Positions 9,938 through 18,514 of a stretch of 64,000 nucleotides of DNA are shown piece by piece; within the stretch, counting starts at the first letter, position 1, and the number at the start of each line of letters is the position of its first letter. Position numbers and translations under genes: made by a program. This stretch comes from Arthrobacter sp. M4 (lineage in GTDB: Bacteria > Actinomycetota > Actinomycetes > Actinomycetales > Micrococcaceae): NCBI RefSeq assembly GCF_020251205.1, contig NZ_JAIWYX010000005.1, positions 186,001 to 250,000 on the forward strand. The letters run 5' to 3'. Under the pieces are notes generated by a model, which made no database searches, was not told where the DNA came from, and saw nothing but the letters and a program-made list of their open reading frames with translations.

Positions 9938-10318
9938 TTAGGCGGTCTGCGCGCCCTGCACTTCATCCGATGGTCCGCTGGGCTCCGCGCGGTGGTCATC
10001 CCGCTTCCACCGCAGCGTCACGTTGAAATTCGACGACGTGCTGGCCGCCGCGATGAATGCCCCGGCCTCGGCGTGGAGGTCGATACCGAATTCCACTGTG
10101 ACCTCATCTGGACGGTTTTTGATAGTGAAAAGCTGGTCGATGACGCTTTGGAGCGCTGGCTGGATATTCCCCAACGCGCGCTCGAATGTTTGCTGCGCAC
10201 GGGCAAATACTCCAGTGTGATCGGCCCCTCCGCGGGTGACGACTCCACCCAATCCGGAATGAACCTCCACAAGAATGGAACTGCCACCTTCAAGCGGGAA
10301 TTCAATCAGCTGAGCCAC
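9938..10318 (-). CDS. TCR1 (CU044_2847-type) protein, partner of the CHAT protease
   Basis: 126 residues from a GTG whose ribosome site (AAGGGAG) overlaps the end of the CHAT gene; the genes are 5 nt apart and clearly one operon. The phrases DEVTVEFGIDLHAEAGAFIAAA and NFNVTLRW, and an N-terminal strand-rich part, match the small domain named trypsin-co-occurring domain 1 / CU044_2847 family. That domain is known from neighbourhoods of trypsin-like or CHAT proteases in actinobacterial and cyanobacterial conflict systems. No catalytic residues are evident, so a sensor, adaptor or protease substrate role is inferred. The C-terminal Pro/Gly/Glu tail (about 15 residues) looks disordered. Confidence 0.8.
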   Translation of the reverse strand: MAQLIEFPLEGGSSILVEVHSGLGGVVTRGGADHTGVFARAQQTFERALGNIQPALQSVIDQLFTIKNRPDEVTVEFGIDLHAEAGAFIAAASTSSNFNVTLRWKRDDHRAEPSGPSDEVQGAQTA

Positions 10319-10323
10319 CGCGG

Positions 10324-12975
10324 CTACTCCCTTTCAACGCTTCGGTTGGCGGACGAATGCTTCTTCGCTGGAGCCACCACTAATACCAAGCCCGCAATTG
10401 CCACGATCACAAAGTAAGTAACGCCGGCAGTTGCGTCCTTGTCCAGAATGCGGGGGTGGAATGGGTATTCGGTGGAAAGCCAGATGGTCCATGGCAAGGA
10501 CAATGGCACCAAGAGCGCCCAAGCAGCGAACCGATTCTCCGGAAATGCCTTGACTGCCCGGACACCCGCCCATAGCCCAAGCGCACTTGCGATGAAGCTG
10601 AACCAAATGGCGGCGGTCCCCCGGCTTTCCGACTGCGTATCAACAAGCCAGCCAGTAATGGCAACAGAAAAGATGGCTGAGCCCAGGATCAGGCGCCCGG
10701 TGGGTTTTCTGTCCGGGAACCCGGCCACGAGGAGCAAAACGTAGCCAGCGGGCATCACCAGTCCCGCGATAAAGTGCAGAAACTCGGCTCCTCCCGCGAA
10801 CCACCAGTCGGAATTGCCCCACATGAGGTAGGCCGCAGCGGTCGCGCCAAGGATGCCAGCCGCGGTCAGCAACGCTCCACCGCCCCTCAGCCAACCCCTT
10901 AACAAATTGGTGGGCTGCATTGATTCGGCGCCGGGAATTTGCGCTGAGATGCTCGACGGCGGTTCGGACTTCTGCGGCTCGCCTTGCGGCCCGCCCAGCG
11001 GCGCGCGCTGGGGCGGGTTGGGTCGGGCGGACTCCAAGACAGCCTGCTCCGCGGCGGCCTTGTCCGCCGCAGCCTTGTCCGCCGCAGCCTTTTCGGTGGC
11101 CGCAGCGGCTTCCGCCGCATCCCTCTCCCGCGCCTCACGCGCTCGCTCCGCCGCTTGCTCACGCCTGGCCTGCTCCTCCCGCCTCGCCTGCTCCTCCCGC
11201 CTGGCCTCTTCTTCCAGAGCAGCGAGCCGGTCCCGTTCGGCGCGTGCCGCCGTCGTCAGCCCGTCCGGGTCCGCCGCCGCGGGGTCTAATTGCTCAAGCT
11301 CCAAAGCGACAGCGAGGACCTCCCGCCAGCCGCCGCCCGCTGCGTGGAAGCGCAGTTCGGACTGTAGATCGGACATACGCTGGCGGCGCTCGCACTCCTG
11401 GCGACGCGCGGCGGCATCTGGAAACTCCGGGTCCTTCTCCAGCCCGGCAAAGACTTCGGCCGCTGCCCGCCAATCCTCCGCGTCCTGGGCGGCCCTCGCA
11501 GCCCGATAGGCGCGTGATGCCTCGGCCCGTTCCACAGCTACGGCACGCAGCTCGACGGCTTCCCGGTAGTCGGGCTGCAGCGTCAACAAGTCATCCAACA
11601 GCTCCACCGCCAGGTCGTGCCGCCGCGCCCGCATCTCGGCCCGAGCCTGCACATACAGCGCGCGTAATTGGGCATGCATGGCCCGCTGCTGTGCCGCTTC
11701 ATCAGGCTGCGCTGGCTCGGGCGCACGTGAAGCACCCGTGAAGGCGGCGGCCAAAGCGCCCCCGACGGCGGCAGCCGGCAAAGCAGGTCCGCCCGCCTTG
11801 GCGTCGTCCGATTCAGGCACGACGGTTTTACGCGAAGGCGGCCGGGTCAGCGTGAACAACTGCGTGGATCCGCCGCGCACGTACAGCGCTGGCGTTGCCC
11901 ATTCCAAGGTCCCATCGGGGCTGGCCATCACGGAGATCCGGCCGACGCGAGCAGCTTCGTCCACGCCGCGGCCGTTGGCGATTGCCGCGTAGAAACCGTG
12001 CGCGAAGGCGATTGCGGCGGTGTCGCTGATGGCAAACTGCATGGCGGCCACCGCACTGATACCGCTGCGGACCAGCGTGGAAGCCGTACCGGAAAACAGG
12101 TCTTCCAAACCGATCTCACCCGAGGAGCACGAGTTCAAGACCACCAGCCGCGGCCTCGGCACAGCCACGCTCAACAGCGCCATAAACCGCACGGCACGGA
12201 CCATTGCCGCCCTACTATCTGGAGCCACCAGGGCAATCCGGCCTTCATCGGTCCGGGCGTCGTAGTCCCCGTGGCCAATGAAATGCACCACGTGCCACGG
12301 GCCAGCCAGCAGCTTTGACTGGACGTCGTCCCACGTGCCGCTCGAAGCCCAGACCAGCTCGATGGTGCCATCGCTGATGGGGCCGGCGAGGGCCTGTGCC
12401 AAGTGGGCTTTCTCGGCGTCGACGTCGAGTCCGGGGAGGTCCCGCGGGGCCGCCACGATCCCCAATATCCGGAGCGGCGGCGCGATATCCAAAGGATTCA
12501 GGTTGAAATCCGCCGCTGGGATATGCCGAAGGAGCGGCTCCGTTTGGCACAAATACGACTCGGTCTCCGGATCGAAGAGCATCTCCCAAGGCATCGCCGC
12601 CAGCTCCGGTGCCGCGAGCCGAAGAACAACCCGGAGCTGCTCGCCGCTGTGCTGGGCCGCGCCCAGGCTGGCGCGATAAATGCCGTAGACCTCGCGGGTG
12701 AACAGTGCCTGGAATAATTCCTGGCCAACCTGCCGGACGGGCAGCTCCGCTATCGGTGTACTTCGCCGGGCCGAGACAGCGGACGCCAGGACCGTGGCCT
12801 CGAGCTCGGCTCGGCGGCGGAGGATCGAGTCGACATCGAGTTGAAAGGTCGCTGAGGCGTGCCCGCCCGCCGGTGCATGGACCACCCGCACCGTATATTC
12901 GTCGTGTTCAACGCTGGAGCTTATCTCCAGCTCAATATCACCATTCACGTCAGCCGCCGTCGCCAGCGATGCCAT
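10324..12975 (-). CDS. CHAT caspase-like protease with TPR, coiled coil and membrane domain
   Basis: 883 residues, ATG start at 12975. Residues 1-120 form a strand-rich N-terminal domain. Residues about 120-380 are a CHAT domain (caspase HetF associated with TPRs): the catalytic pair is His235 in HFIGHGD and Cys283 in LNSCSSGE, both intact. Residues about 430-570 are helical TPR-like repeats, 578-648 an Arg/Glu/Ala-rich coiled coil with RREEQA and KAAAD repeats, and 698-870 contain about six hydrophobic membrane segments. The predicted protein is a membrane-anchored cysteine peptidase with its protease part in the cytosol. CHAT proteases act in bacterial defence (for example Craspase and gasdermin systems) and in conflict systems. 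No gasdermin, STAND or CRISPR partner is adjacent; TCR1 is the only operon partner. Confidence 0.88.
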   Translation of the reverse strand: MASLATAADVNGDIELEISSSVEHDEYTVRVVHAPAGGHASATFQLDVDSILRRRAELEATVLASAVSARRSTPIAELPVRQVGQELFQALFTREVYGIYRASLGAAQHSGEQLRVVLRLAAPELAAMPWEMLFDPETESYLCQTEPLLRHIPAADFNLNPLDIAPPLRILGIVAAPRDLPGLDVDAEKAHLAQALAGPISDGTIELVWASSGTWDDVQSKLLAGPWHVVHFIGHGDYDARTDEGRIALVAPDSRAAMVRAVRFMALLSVAVPRPRLVVLNSCSSGEIGLEDLFSGTASTLVRSGISAVAAMQFAISDTAAIAFAHGFYAAIANGRGVDEAARVGRISVMASPDGTLEWATPALYVRGGSTQLFTLTRPPSRKTVVPESDDAKAGGPALPAAAVGGALAAAFTGASRAPEPAQPDEAAQQRAMHAQLRALYVQARAEMRARRHDLAVELLDDLLTLQPDYREAVELRAVAVERAEASRAYRAARAAQDAEDWRAAAEVFAGLEKDPEFPDAAARRQECERRQRMSDLQSELRFHAAGGGWREVLAVALELEQLDPAAADPDGLTTAARAERDRLAALEEEARREEQARREEQARREQAAERAREARERDAAEAAAATEKAAADKAAADKAAAEQAVLESARPNPPQRAPLGGPQGEPQKSEPPSSISAQIPGAESMQPTNLLRGWLRGGGALLTAAGILGATAAAYLMWGNSDWWFAGGAEFLHFIAGLVMPAGYVLLLVAGFPDRKPTGRLILGSAIFSVAITGWLVDTQSESRGTAAIWFSFIASALGLWAGVRAVKAFPENRFAAWALLVPLSLPWTIWLSTEYPFHPRILDKDATAGVTYFVIVAIAGLVLVVAPAKKHSSANRSVERE

Positions 12976-13141
12976 CCATGGACGCAGCCGGACACCGAGC
13001 CATAGCTAAAGATTGGCCCAGCACCGGGGCGTTCACAAGAGGGCCGCCAAGCCGCTCCCGTGGAGCGCCGCTCCAGGCACCTAAGGGCTTGAACGGGTGG
13101 TGCGCCGCGCCTAAGTTAGAGGCAGAAAGGGGTGGTCCGCA
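12976..13141. promoter_or_regulatory. Divergent intergenic region
   Basis: 166 bases between the CHAT gene (minus) and the 66-residue gene (plus). It must hold promoters for both directions. I see no clear palindrome; GAAAGGGGTGG (13125-13135) is the likely ribosome site for GTG 13142. Confidence 0.35.
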
Positions 13142-13342
13142 GTGGAAATCTACATGTGGTGGCTGGACCTGGATGTCGAACACAAGGAATGGCTGCGCGA
13201 GCATTTGCGCGCCGAGGAACTGCCGATGTCCGTGATTCAGGGCATCGCTGAGGCCGGTGGCCCCCATACAGATAGTCCCGACGGCGGCCTCACGGAAGCC
13301 GACTGGGAATTCATTGAGACACAGTCGGAGTTTGTCGACTGA
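13142..13342 (+). CDS. Small acidic hypothetical protein
   Basis: 66 residues from GTG 13142, preceded by AAAGGGGTGG. Starts MEIYMWWLDLDVEHKEWLRE and ends with acidic EADWEFIETQSEFVD; no membrane segment and no known motif. Its TGA stop overlaps the probable CTG start of the PrmC-like gene, so the two are likely co-translated. Function unknown. Confidence 0.65.
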   Translation: MEIYMWWLDLDVEHKEWLREHLRAEELPMSVIQGIAEAGGPHTDSPDGGLTEADWEFIETQSEFVD

Positions 13343-14211
13343 ACGCTGTTTCCCCTGAGGCGCTGTCCGAGCCGTCGTATAACGACGTCGTAGCCCGGCT
13401 TCGCGCTGCCGGTTGCGTTTTTGCCGAAGACGAGGCCCTGCTGTTGCTGGGCGAGGACCGCTCAGCCGCTGAACTTGCAGGCATGATCGAGCGACGGATT
13501 TCCGGCGTGCCACTTGAGTACGTTCTTGGGTGGGTGGAGTTTTGCGGTCGACGCTACGCCGTGGACGCGGGCGTGTTTGTGCCCCGTCGCAGAACGGAAT
13601 ACCTCGTTGAACTGGCGGTCGGGAAGCAGGTGGGTACGGCCGTTGAGCCCCCAACAAAATCACAGCCGACCGTCGTCGTCGACCTCTGTTGCGGCTCCGG
13701 CGCAATTGGCGCGGCGGTGGCCGCGCAACTGGAGGCCAAGGCAAACCGGCCAACAGAGCTTTACGCCACTGACATTGACCCGACGGCGGTGCTTTGCGCC
13801 GCGAAGAACCTCGCCGACGTCGGGGGAACCGTCCTCTGCGGCGACCTTTACCACGCGTTTCCGGCCAATTTGCGCGGCCGCGTAGACCTCCTGGTGGTCA
13901 ACGCGCCATACGTGCCCAGCGACTCGATCCGGCTGATGCCGCCGGAGGCGAGGCTCTACGAGCCCTGGGTGACGCTCGACGGCGGTGCTGACGGCCTCGC
14001 GGTGCAGCGTCGGATAGCGGCCGACGCCGGAGATTGGCTAGCGCCCGGCGGTCGGCTGTTCATTGAGACCAGCGAGCAGCAGGCGCCCCAAACCAGGCAA
14101 CTGCTGGAGCAAGCCGGCCTGATGACGACGGTTGAACACTCCGAAGACCTCGACGCCACCGTTGTGGCCGGCCGAAAGCCAGCCGGCAGCCCCAAGGAAA
14201 CGGGGCGCTGA
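13339..14211 (+). CDS. PrmC/HemK-like protein N5-glutamine methyltransferase
   Basis: SAM-dependent methyltransferase of the subfamily related to PrmC (the release-factor glutamine methyltransferase). Motif I is VDLCCGSGAIG and the substrate motif is NAPYVPS, the variant of NPPY typical of the PrmC-related subgroup. I place the start at CTG 13339 (290 residues): CGGAG lies 8 nt upstream, it overlaps the upstream TGA as CTGA, and it restores the family N-terminus (SEPSYNDVVARLRAAGCVFAEDEA). No ATG, GTG or TTG is available before TTG 13444, which would lose 35 conserved residues. The true substrate (release factor or another protein) is not known. Confidence 0.8.
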   Translation: MNAVSPEALSEPSYNDVVARLRAAGCVFAEDEALLLLGEDRSAAELAGMIERRISGVPLEYVLGWVEFCGRRYAVDAGVFVPRRRTEYLVELAVGKQVGTAVEPPTKSQPTVVVDLCCGSGAIGAAVAAQLEAKANRPTELYATDIDPTAVLCAAKNLADVGGTVLCGDLYHAFPANLRGRVDLLVVNAPYVPSDSIRLMPPEARLYEPWVTLDGGADGLAVQRRIAADAGDWLAPGGRLFIETSEQQAPQTRQLLEQAGLMTTVEHSEDLDATVVAGRKPAGSPKETGR

Positions 14212-14250
14212 GCCAAAAAGTCGTTGCCACCCCCGTTGGCTGATGGTTGA

Positions 14251-15390
14251 GTGGGGAGCATGGCTAACGCAGAGAGTTATGTCTTGGCGATTGGGACCAA
14301 AAAGGGAATGTGGCTGGCCACAAGCCCTGACCGCAGCACCTGGTCCCTCTCCGGCCCGTTCTTTATCACGAGCGAAGTACCAAGCATCGGGATCGATACG
14401 CGGGACGGCAGGACCCGGATTATGGTGGGGGTCCGCTCCGAACACTGGGGGCCAACGGTGGCTCACTCCGACGACCTGGGCGCAACGTGGACTGAGCCGG
14501 ACCACGGCGCCATCACTTTTCCTGAAGACACAGAAGCTGCACTCGAACGCGTGTGGCAGATCCAGCCAGACAGCGCCGAGCGTCCCGGAGTAGTCTGGGC
14601 CGGCTGCGAGCCGATCTCCGTGTGGAAGTCCACCGACGGCGGCGAGCACTTCGAACTCAACCGCGGACTCTGGGACCACCCGCATCGCACGGAATGGGGC
14701 GCCGGATTTGGCGGTCCCGCCGCGCACTCGATCCTCCTCGATTCGGACGAGGACCGCGTACTCATCGCCATGAGCACGGGAGGCGTTTACCGCTCCCTCG
14801 ACGCGGGCGCTTCGTGGGAGCCGCGGAACCGGGGCATCCAGGCTGATTTCCTCCCGGACCGTTATCCGGAGTTTGGCCAGTGCGTGCACAAGATCGCCGC
14901 TGACGCGGCTGGCGGCGGGCGCCTTTACGCGCAAAACCACGGCGGCGTCTACCGCTCGGACGACGACGGCGGCACCTGGGAATCGATTGCAGAGGGCCTT
15001 CCAGCCGACTTCGGTTTCACGGTTCTGGCGCATCCGCATCGCAGCGGCACCGCCTGGGTAATTCCGATGCACGCCGAGGAACACCGGATTCCACCTGAGG
15101 GTCGGCTGGCCGTGCACCGCACGCATGATGCGGGTTCCACCTGGACCCGTTTGGACTCCGGGCTCCCGGACCACGAGTACAACGCAGTGCTCCGTGACGC
15201 CGCCTGGGTTGATACGGCCGAACCCACAGGGGTGTACTTCGGCACCCGCAGCGGTTTCGTTTACGCCAGCGCGGACGAAGGCGAGACGTTTGCGGAAGTC
15301 GCGTCGCACCTGCCCGATGTTTTGTGCGTCCGCGCGGCAGTCCTGAATGGCGCTGCCTCTGATGCATCCGTAACCGGTAGCCATGGCTGA
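14251..15390 (+). CDS. BNR/YVTN-type beta-propeller (exo-sialidase-like) protein
   Basis: 379 residues from GTG 14251; an in-frame ATG at 14260 is an equally possible start. Repeated Asp-box-like motifs (AHSDDLGATWTEP, WKSTDGGEHFEL, YRSLDAGASWEP, YRSDDDGGTWES, HRTHDAGSTWTR) mark blades of a six- or seven-bladed propeller. There is no signal peptide, so it is cytosolic, and no sialidase catalytic set is evident, so glycosidase activity is unlikely. The stop overlaps the MoaD-like gene by 8 nt. This pair recurs in actinobacteria, but its role is unknown to me. Confidence 0.75.
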   Translation: MGSMANAESYVLAIGTKKGMWLATSPDRSTWSLSGPFFITSEVPSIGIDTRDGRTRIMVGVRSEHWGPTVAHSDDLGATWTEPDHGAITFPEDTEAALERVWQIQPDSAERPGVVWAGCEPISVWKSTDGGEHFELNRGLWDHPHRTEWGAGFGGPAAHSILLDSDEDRVLIAMSTGGVYRSLDAGASWEPRNRGIQADFLPDRYPEFGQCVHKIAADAAGGGRLYAQNHGGVYRSDDDGGTWESIAEGLPADFGFTVLAHPHRSGTAWVIPMHAEEHRIPPEGRLAVHRTHDAGSTWTRLDSGLPDHEYNAVLRDAAWVDTAEPTGVYFGTRSGFVYASADEGETFAEVASHLPDVLCVRAAVLNGAASDASVTGSHG

Positions 15391-15721
15391 AATCAAGGGT
15401 GCCGCCAACGGCAGCAGCACCAGTTCAGCGGATTCTGCGGAATACTCGGTGCTGCTGCCGGGGGTCTTGCAGCCACTCGTCGGCGGACAGTCCTACCTGA
15501 CTGCGTCCGCCGACGGGGCTGTGACCGTGGGGCGTCTCCTGGACCTGGTGACCGGGGATTACCCGATCCTGGCCCGTCGCTTGAGGGATGAAACCGGTGC
15601 CCTCCGCCGCTACGTGAATATTTACGTGAACGGGGATGAGGTCCGGCGTCTTGATGGTCTGAAAACTGAGGTCGCCGCGGGCCAGGAGATCCTGATCGTT
15701 CAATCCGTGGCGGGCGGCTAG
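15383..15721 (+). CDS. MoaD/ThiS-family ubiquitin-like protein
   Basis: 112 residues. After a Ser/Ala-rich tail of about 20 residues comes a beta-grasp domain (VTVGRLLDLVTGDYP, YVNIYVNGDEVRRLDG, GQEILIVQSVAGG) ending in Gly-Gly, the C-terminus that is adenylated or thiocarboxylated in MoaD and ThiS. No MoaE, ThiG or E1-like gene is in the neighbourhood; the partner is the upstream propeller protein, whose gene it overlaps. Possible roles are sulfur carrier or small protein modifier; which one cannot be decided here. Confidence 0.8.
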   Translation: MAEIKGAANGSSTSSADSAEYSVLLPGVLQPLVGGQSYLTASADGAVTVGRLLDLVTGDYPILARRLRDETGALRRYVNIYVNGDEVRRLDGLKTEVAAGQEILIVQSVAGG

Positions 15722-15746
15722 GGCCTGCTGCGTCCGGGTCAGCCGG

Positions 15747-15986
15747 TTAGGCGACGCGCCAGACGCTGCATTCGTCGGTATTGATGGCTTTGCGCATTCC
15801 GCTGAGCTGGTCCATGATCCAGACGACTCCGATGCCCGGCGCCGTTTCCTGGACGCTGCCCCTGCGGATAACGACGTCGTCGTAGGCCGGTCCGACGGAA
15901 AGGCGGGCTTCGATCTGATCGCCCCGGTGAAGCTGGTCCAGGGCGCGTATACGTGTGGTTCGGGGTGTTACATCCTTTAGCATCAT
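15747..15986 (-). CDS. Small hypothetical protein
   Basis: 79 residues, convergent with the MoaD-like gene. The ribosome site GGGAGG sits just before two consecutive ATGs; the second (15983) has the better 5-nt spacing. The sequence is strand-rich (VGPAYDDVVIRRGSVQ, IGVVWIMDQLSGMRKAI) without a known motif. Good ribosome site and codon use support a real gene of unknown function. Confidence 0.6.
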   Translation of the reverse strand: MMLKDVTPRTTRIRALDQLHRGDQIEARLSVGPAYDDVVIRRGSVQETAPGIGVVWIMDQLSGMRKAINTDECSVWRVA

Positions 15987-16191
15987 GACCTCCCAGGTCT
16001 GCGGGGCCGTCAGCGTTTTGCCGACCCTTCAATACTGGCGTCGGAATGTTGCCGGACTATTTCCCGGCAGTAAGGGATGCGTTAGTTCTGGGGAAAGTGT
16101 GTTTCGCCGGTTTCCCGAATCGTGACCTTTCCGGCAGCGCCCGGAAGTTCGGCGCCGCGCGTGCGTGCCGACGTCGGGCTTCTTAAACGGC

Positions 16192-16228
16192 GAGGTGCCC
16201 CTGAACCGTTCAGTTCAGAGGCACTCTC
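16192..16228 (-). terminator. Hairpin downstream of the SDR gene
   Basis: Inverted repeat GTGCC-C-CTGAAC / GTTCAG-A-GGCAC with a 6-nt loop, 14 nt beyond the SDR stop. No long T-run follows, as is frequent for terminators in high-GC actinobacteria. Confidence 0.55.
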
Positions 16229-16241
16229 GGGTTTTGCTCGG

Positions 16242-17015
16242 TTAGGAAACCTGCAAACCACCATTGATGTCGTAGGTGGCAGCCGTGATGTAGCCGGCTT
16301 CCTCGCTGAGCAGGAAGTTGATCAGCGCGGCAACCTCCTCGCGGGTGCCGACGCGCCCCATCATGATGCCTTCGGACATCTGGGCCTTGCGCTCGTCAGA
16401 GAGCGTTCCACCCATGATGTCGGTGTCGATGGGGCCCGGAGCCACGGCGTTGACCGTGACACCGTGCTCGCCGACTTCGCGTGCCAGTGCCCGCGTGAAG
16501 CCGATGACCCCGCCCTTGGACGCGCTGTAGGCCACCTTGGAGTAGGTGCCGCCGCCACGCTGTGCGGAGATCGACGAGATGCTGACGATGCGGCCAACCT
16601 TGCGCTCGATCATGCCCTTCAGCACGGCCTGGCTCACCAGGAAGGTACCGCGCATATTGATGTCGAAAACGCGGTCCCAGCCTTCAACGGTTTCCTCCAT
16701 GAATGGCACCGGGCGGCTGATGCCGGCGATGTTGGCCAGGCCAACAATCGGGGGCAGCCCCGCCTCAATCTCGGCGATTGCGGCGTCCACCGAAGCCTTG
16801 TCCGAGACGTCGGCACCGAGGCCCAGGGTCGGCACGCCGAACTTGTCAGCTACCTCAGCCGCGGCGGCTTTGGCGTCAATGGCGTTGATGTCAAGGATGG
16901 CAACTGCCCATCCCTCGCTTGCCATCTTGTCCGCAACCGCGCGGCCAATGCCGCGGGCGGAGGCGGCGCCCGTCAGGACGACGGTGCGTTGGGTGGGGAA
17001 AGGGGTGGTGTTCAC
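16242..17015 (-). CDS. SDR-family oxidoreductase
   Basis: 257 residues from GTG 17015, with AAGGA upstream. Classical short-chain dehydrogenase: NAD(P) motif TGAASARGIG (15-24), NIAG (95-98), catalytic Ser150, Tyr163 and Lys167 in a YSASK motif, and GPIDTDI after it. It oxidises or reduces a hydroxyl/keto group on an unknown small acid or sugar acid. It follows an ACS-type MFS importer by 52 nt on the same strand, so the pair probably imports and oxidises one organic acid. Confidence 0.88.
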   Translation of the reverse strand: MNTTPFPTQRTVVLTGAASARGIGRAVADKMASEGWAVAILDINAIDAKAAAAEVADKFGVPTLGLGADVSDKASVDAAIAEIEAGLPPIVGLANIAGISRPVPFMEETVEGWDRVFDINMRGTFLVSQAVLKGMIERKVGRIVSISSISAQRGGGTYSKVAYSASKGGVIGFTRALAREVGEHGVTVNAVAPGPIDTDIMGGTLSDERKAQMSEGIMMGRVGTREEVAALINFLLSEEAGYITAATYDINGGLQVS

Positions 17016-17067
17016 GGCGATGGTTCCTTAGCTTGCTTGTCTGGTCCGGGAGTTGTTCGGTTAGGTT

Positions 17068-18417
17068 TCAAGAGCCTTCGACGGCGGCACGCGCCTGTGC
17101 ACTGGAGTCGCCTTCACGGCGGCGACGGGCATACAGGTACGTGGCGACGCCGGTGACGGCGAGGCAGAGGGACAGGAAGAGCAGGCCGCTCTGATTGCTG
17201 CCGGTGGCGTCCTTGAGCAGGCCGACGGCGTACGGGGCCACGAAGCCGCCGAGGTTGCCAAGCGAGTTCACCAGCGCAAGGCCGGACGCCGCGGCAGCAC
17301 CGGTCAGGGCTGCGGACGGCATGGACAGGAACGGGGCGATGGCACCGTAGATGCCCATTGCGGAAACCACCAGTCCGGCCATTGCCAGCACCGCGTTCAC
17401 CGGAAGCAGGTAGCCTGCGGCCACGAGGCCAACACCGGCCAGGATCATGCTGGCCGAAGCGTGCCACGCACGCTTGCCGGTCTTGTCGGCGCGCTTGCTC
17501 CACCAGTAGACGAAGACTGCTGCCACTGCGTAGGGGATCAGCGTGATGAAGCCGACTTCCGTCGTCGAGAACTTGCCGAGGGCGGCGATGATGGTGGGCA
17601 TCCAGAGACCCAGGCCGTAGATGCCGCAGACCAGGCCGAAGTAGAGGGCGGAGTAGACCAGCGTGCGCTTGTCCTTGAGGCCGGCCAGGAAGTTGTGGTG
17701 TCCCTTGGCGGACTTCTGGGCCAGTTCGGCGTCCATGGTGGTGGCGAGCCATTCGCGCTCGTCGTCGGCCAGCCACTTGGCGTCGCGCGGCTTGTCGGTC
17801 ATGAGGATTGGGGTGAGGATGCCGAGGAGTACGGCCGGGATGCCCTCGATGATGTAGAGCCACTGCCAGCCGTGGAGCCCCAGGATCCCGTCCATCTGCA
17901 GAAGGAGGCCGGAGACCGGTGCGCCGAGGGCGTTGGAGATGGGCTGGGCCAGGATGAAGATGCCCAGGACGGTAACGCGCTGCGCAGCCGGGAACCACAG
18001 TGTCAGGTAGAAGAGGATTGCCGGGAAGAAGCCGGCCTCTGCCGCGCCCAGGAGGAAGCGGATGATGTTGTAGCTGGCTTCGCCATTCACCAGGGCCATT
18101 GCCGCGGCGAAGAGCCCCCAGGTGATCAGGATTCGAGCAAGCCATTTCCGGGCGCCGAAGCGGTACATGCCGGCATTGCTCGGCACCTCCAGAATTGCGT
18201 AGCCGAGGAAGAAGATGCCAGCGCCCAAGCCGTATGCAGCCGCAGAGAGGCCAATGTCCTCGCTCATCGTGAGCTTGGCGAAACCTACGTTATTGCGGTC
18301 TAGATAGGCGATGAAGTAAAGCAGGACGATCAGGGGCATAAGGCGACGCCGCACTTTGCGGAGCGTGCGTTCCCCGAGTTCGCCAAGGGCATTGGACTGC
18401 AGGGTGAGTGAAGTCAT
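17068..18417 (-). CDS. MFS transporter, anion:cation symporter (ACS) type
   Basis: 449 residues with about 12 membrane segments. The N-terminal YFIAYLDRNNVGFAKL and EVPSNAGMYRFGARKWLARI are signatures of the ACS family (phthalate, tartrate, glucarate, hydroxyphenylacetate importers). AAGGT precedes the ATG. It heads a two-gene operon with the SDR; a perfect palindrome 79 bases upstream is a likely FCD-GntR operator. The substrate is probably an organic or sugar acid and cannot be fixed from sequence. Confidence 0.88.
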   Translation of the reverse strand: MTSLTLQSNALGELGERTLRKVRRRLMPLIVLLYFIAYLDRNNVGFAKLTMSEDIGLSAAAYGLGAGIFFLGYAILEVPSNAGMYRFGARKWLARILITWGLFAAAMALVNGEASYNIIRFLLGAAEAGFFPAILFYLTLWFPAAQRVTVLGIFILAQPISNALGAPVSGLLLQMDGILGLHGWQWLYIIEGIPAVLLGILTPILMTDKPRDAKWLADDEREWLATTMDAELAQKSAKGHHNFLAGLKDKRTLVYSALYFGLVCGIYGLGLWMPTIIAALGKFSTTEVGFITLIPYAVAAVFVYWWSKRADKTGKRAWHASASMILAGVGLVAAGYLLPVNAVLAMAGLVVSAMGIYGAIAPFLSMPSAALTGAAAASGLALVNSLGNLGGFVAPYAVGLLKDATGSNQSGLLFLSLCLAVTGVATYLYARRRREGDSSAQARAAVEGS

Positions 18418-18495
18418 CGTTGACCTTCTAGTCGGTGCGCTCCGGCTCGACTACTGTGGCGCGGCTGGAGCTTGATGGGGTTTCTTTTCTTACTA

Positions 18496-18514
18496 TCAGA
18501 TGTCTGACATCTGA
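18496..18514. promoter_or_regulatory. Perfect 19-bp palindrome, likely GntR/FCD operator
   Basis: TCAGATGTC-T-GACATCTGA: 9-bp arms around one base, with GTC-N-GAC at the centre as in operators of the FadR/FCD regulators. It lies between the MFS gene and the SSS gene, upstream of the MFS start. No regulator gene is adjacent; the FadR-type protein at 33722-34429 is one candidate. Confidence 0.7.

Noticed and set aside
9668..10417. Long plus-strand frame over the TCR1 gene
   Set aside because: It is the antisense shadow of the TCR1 and CHAT genes, whose protein motifs are clear.
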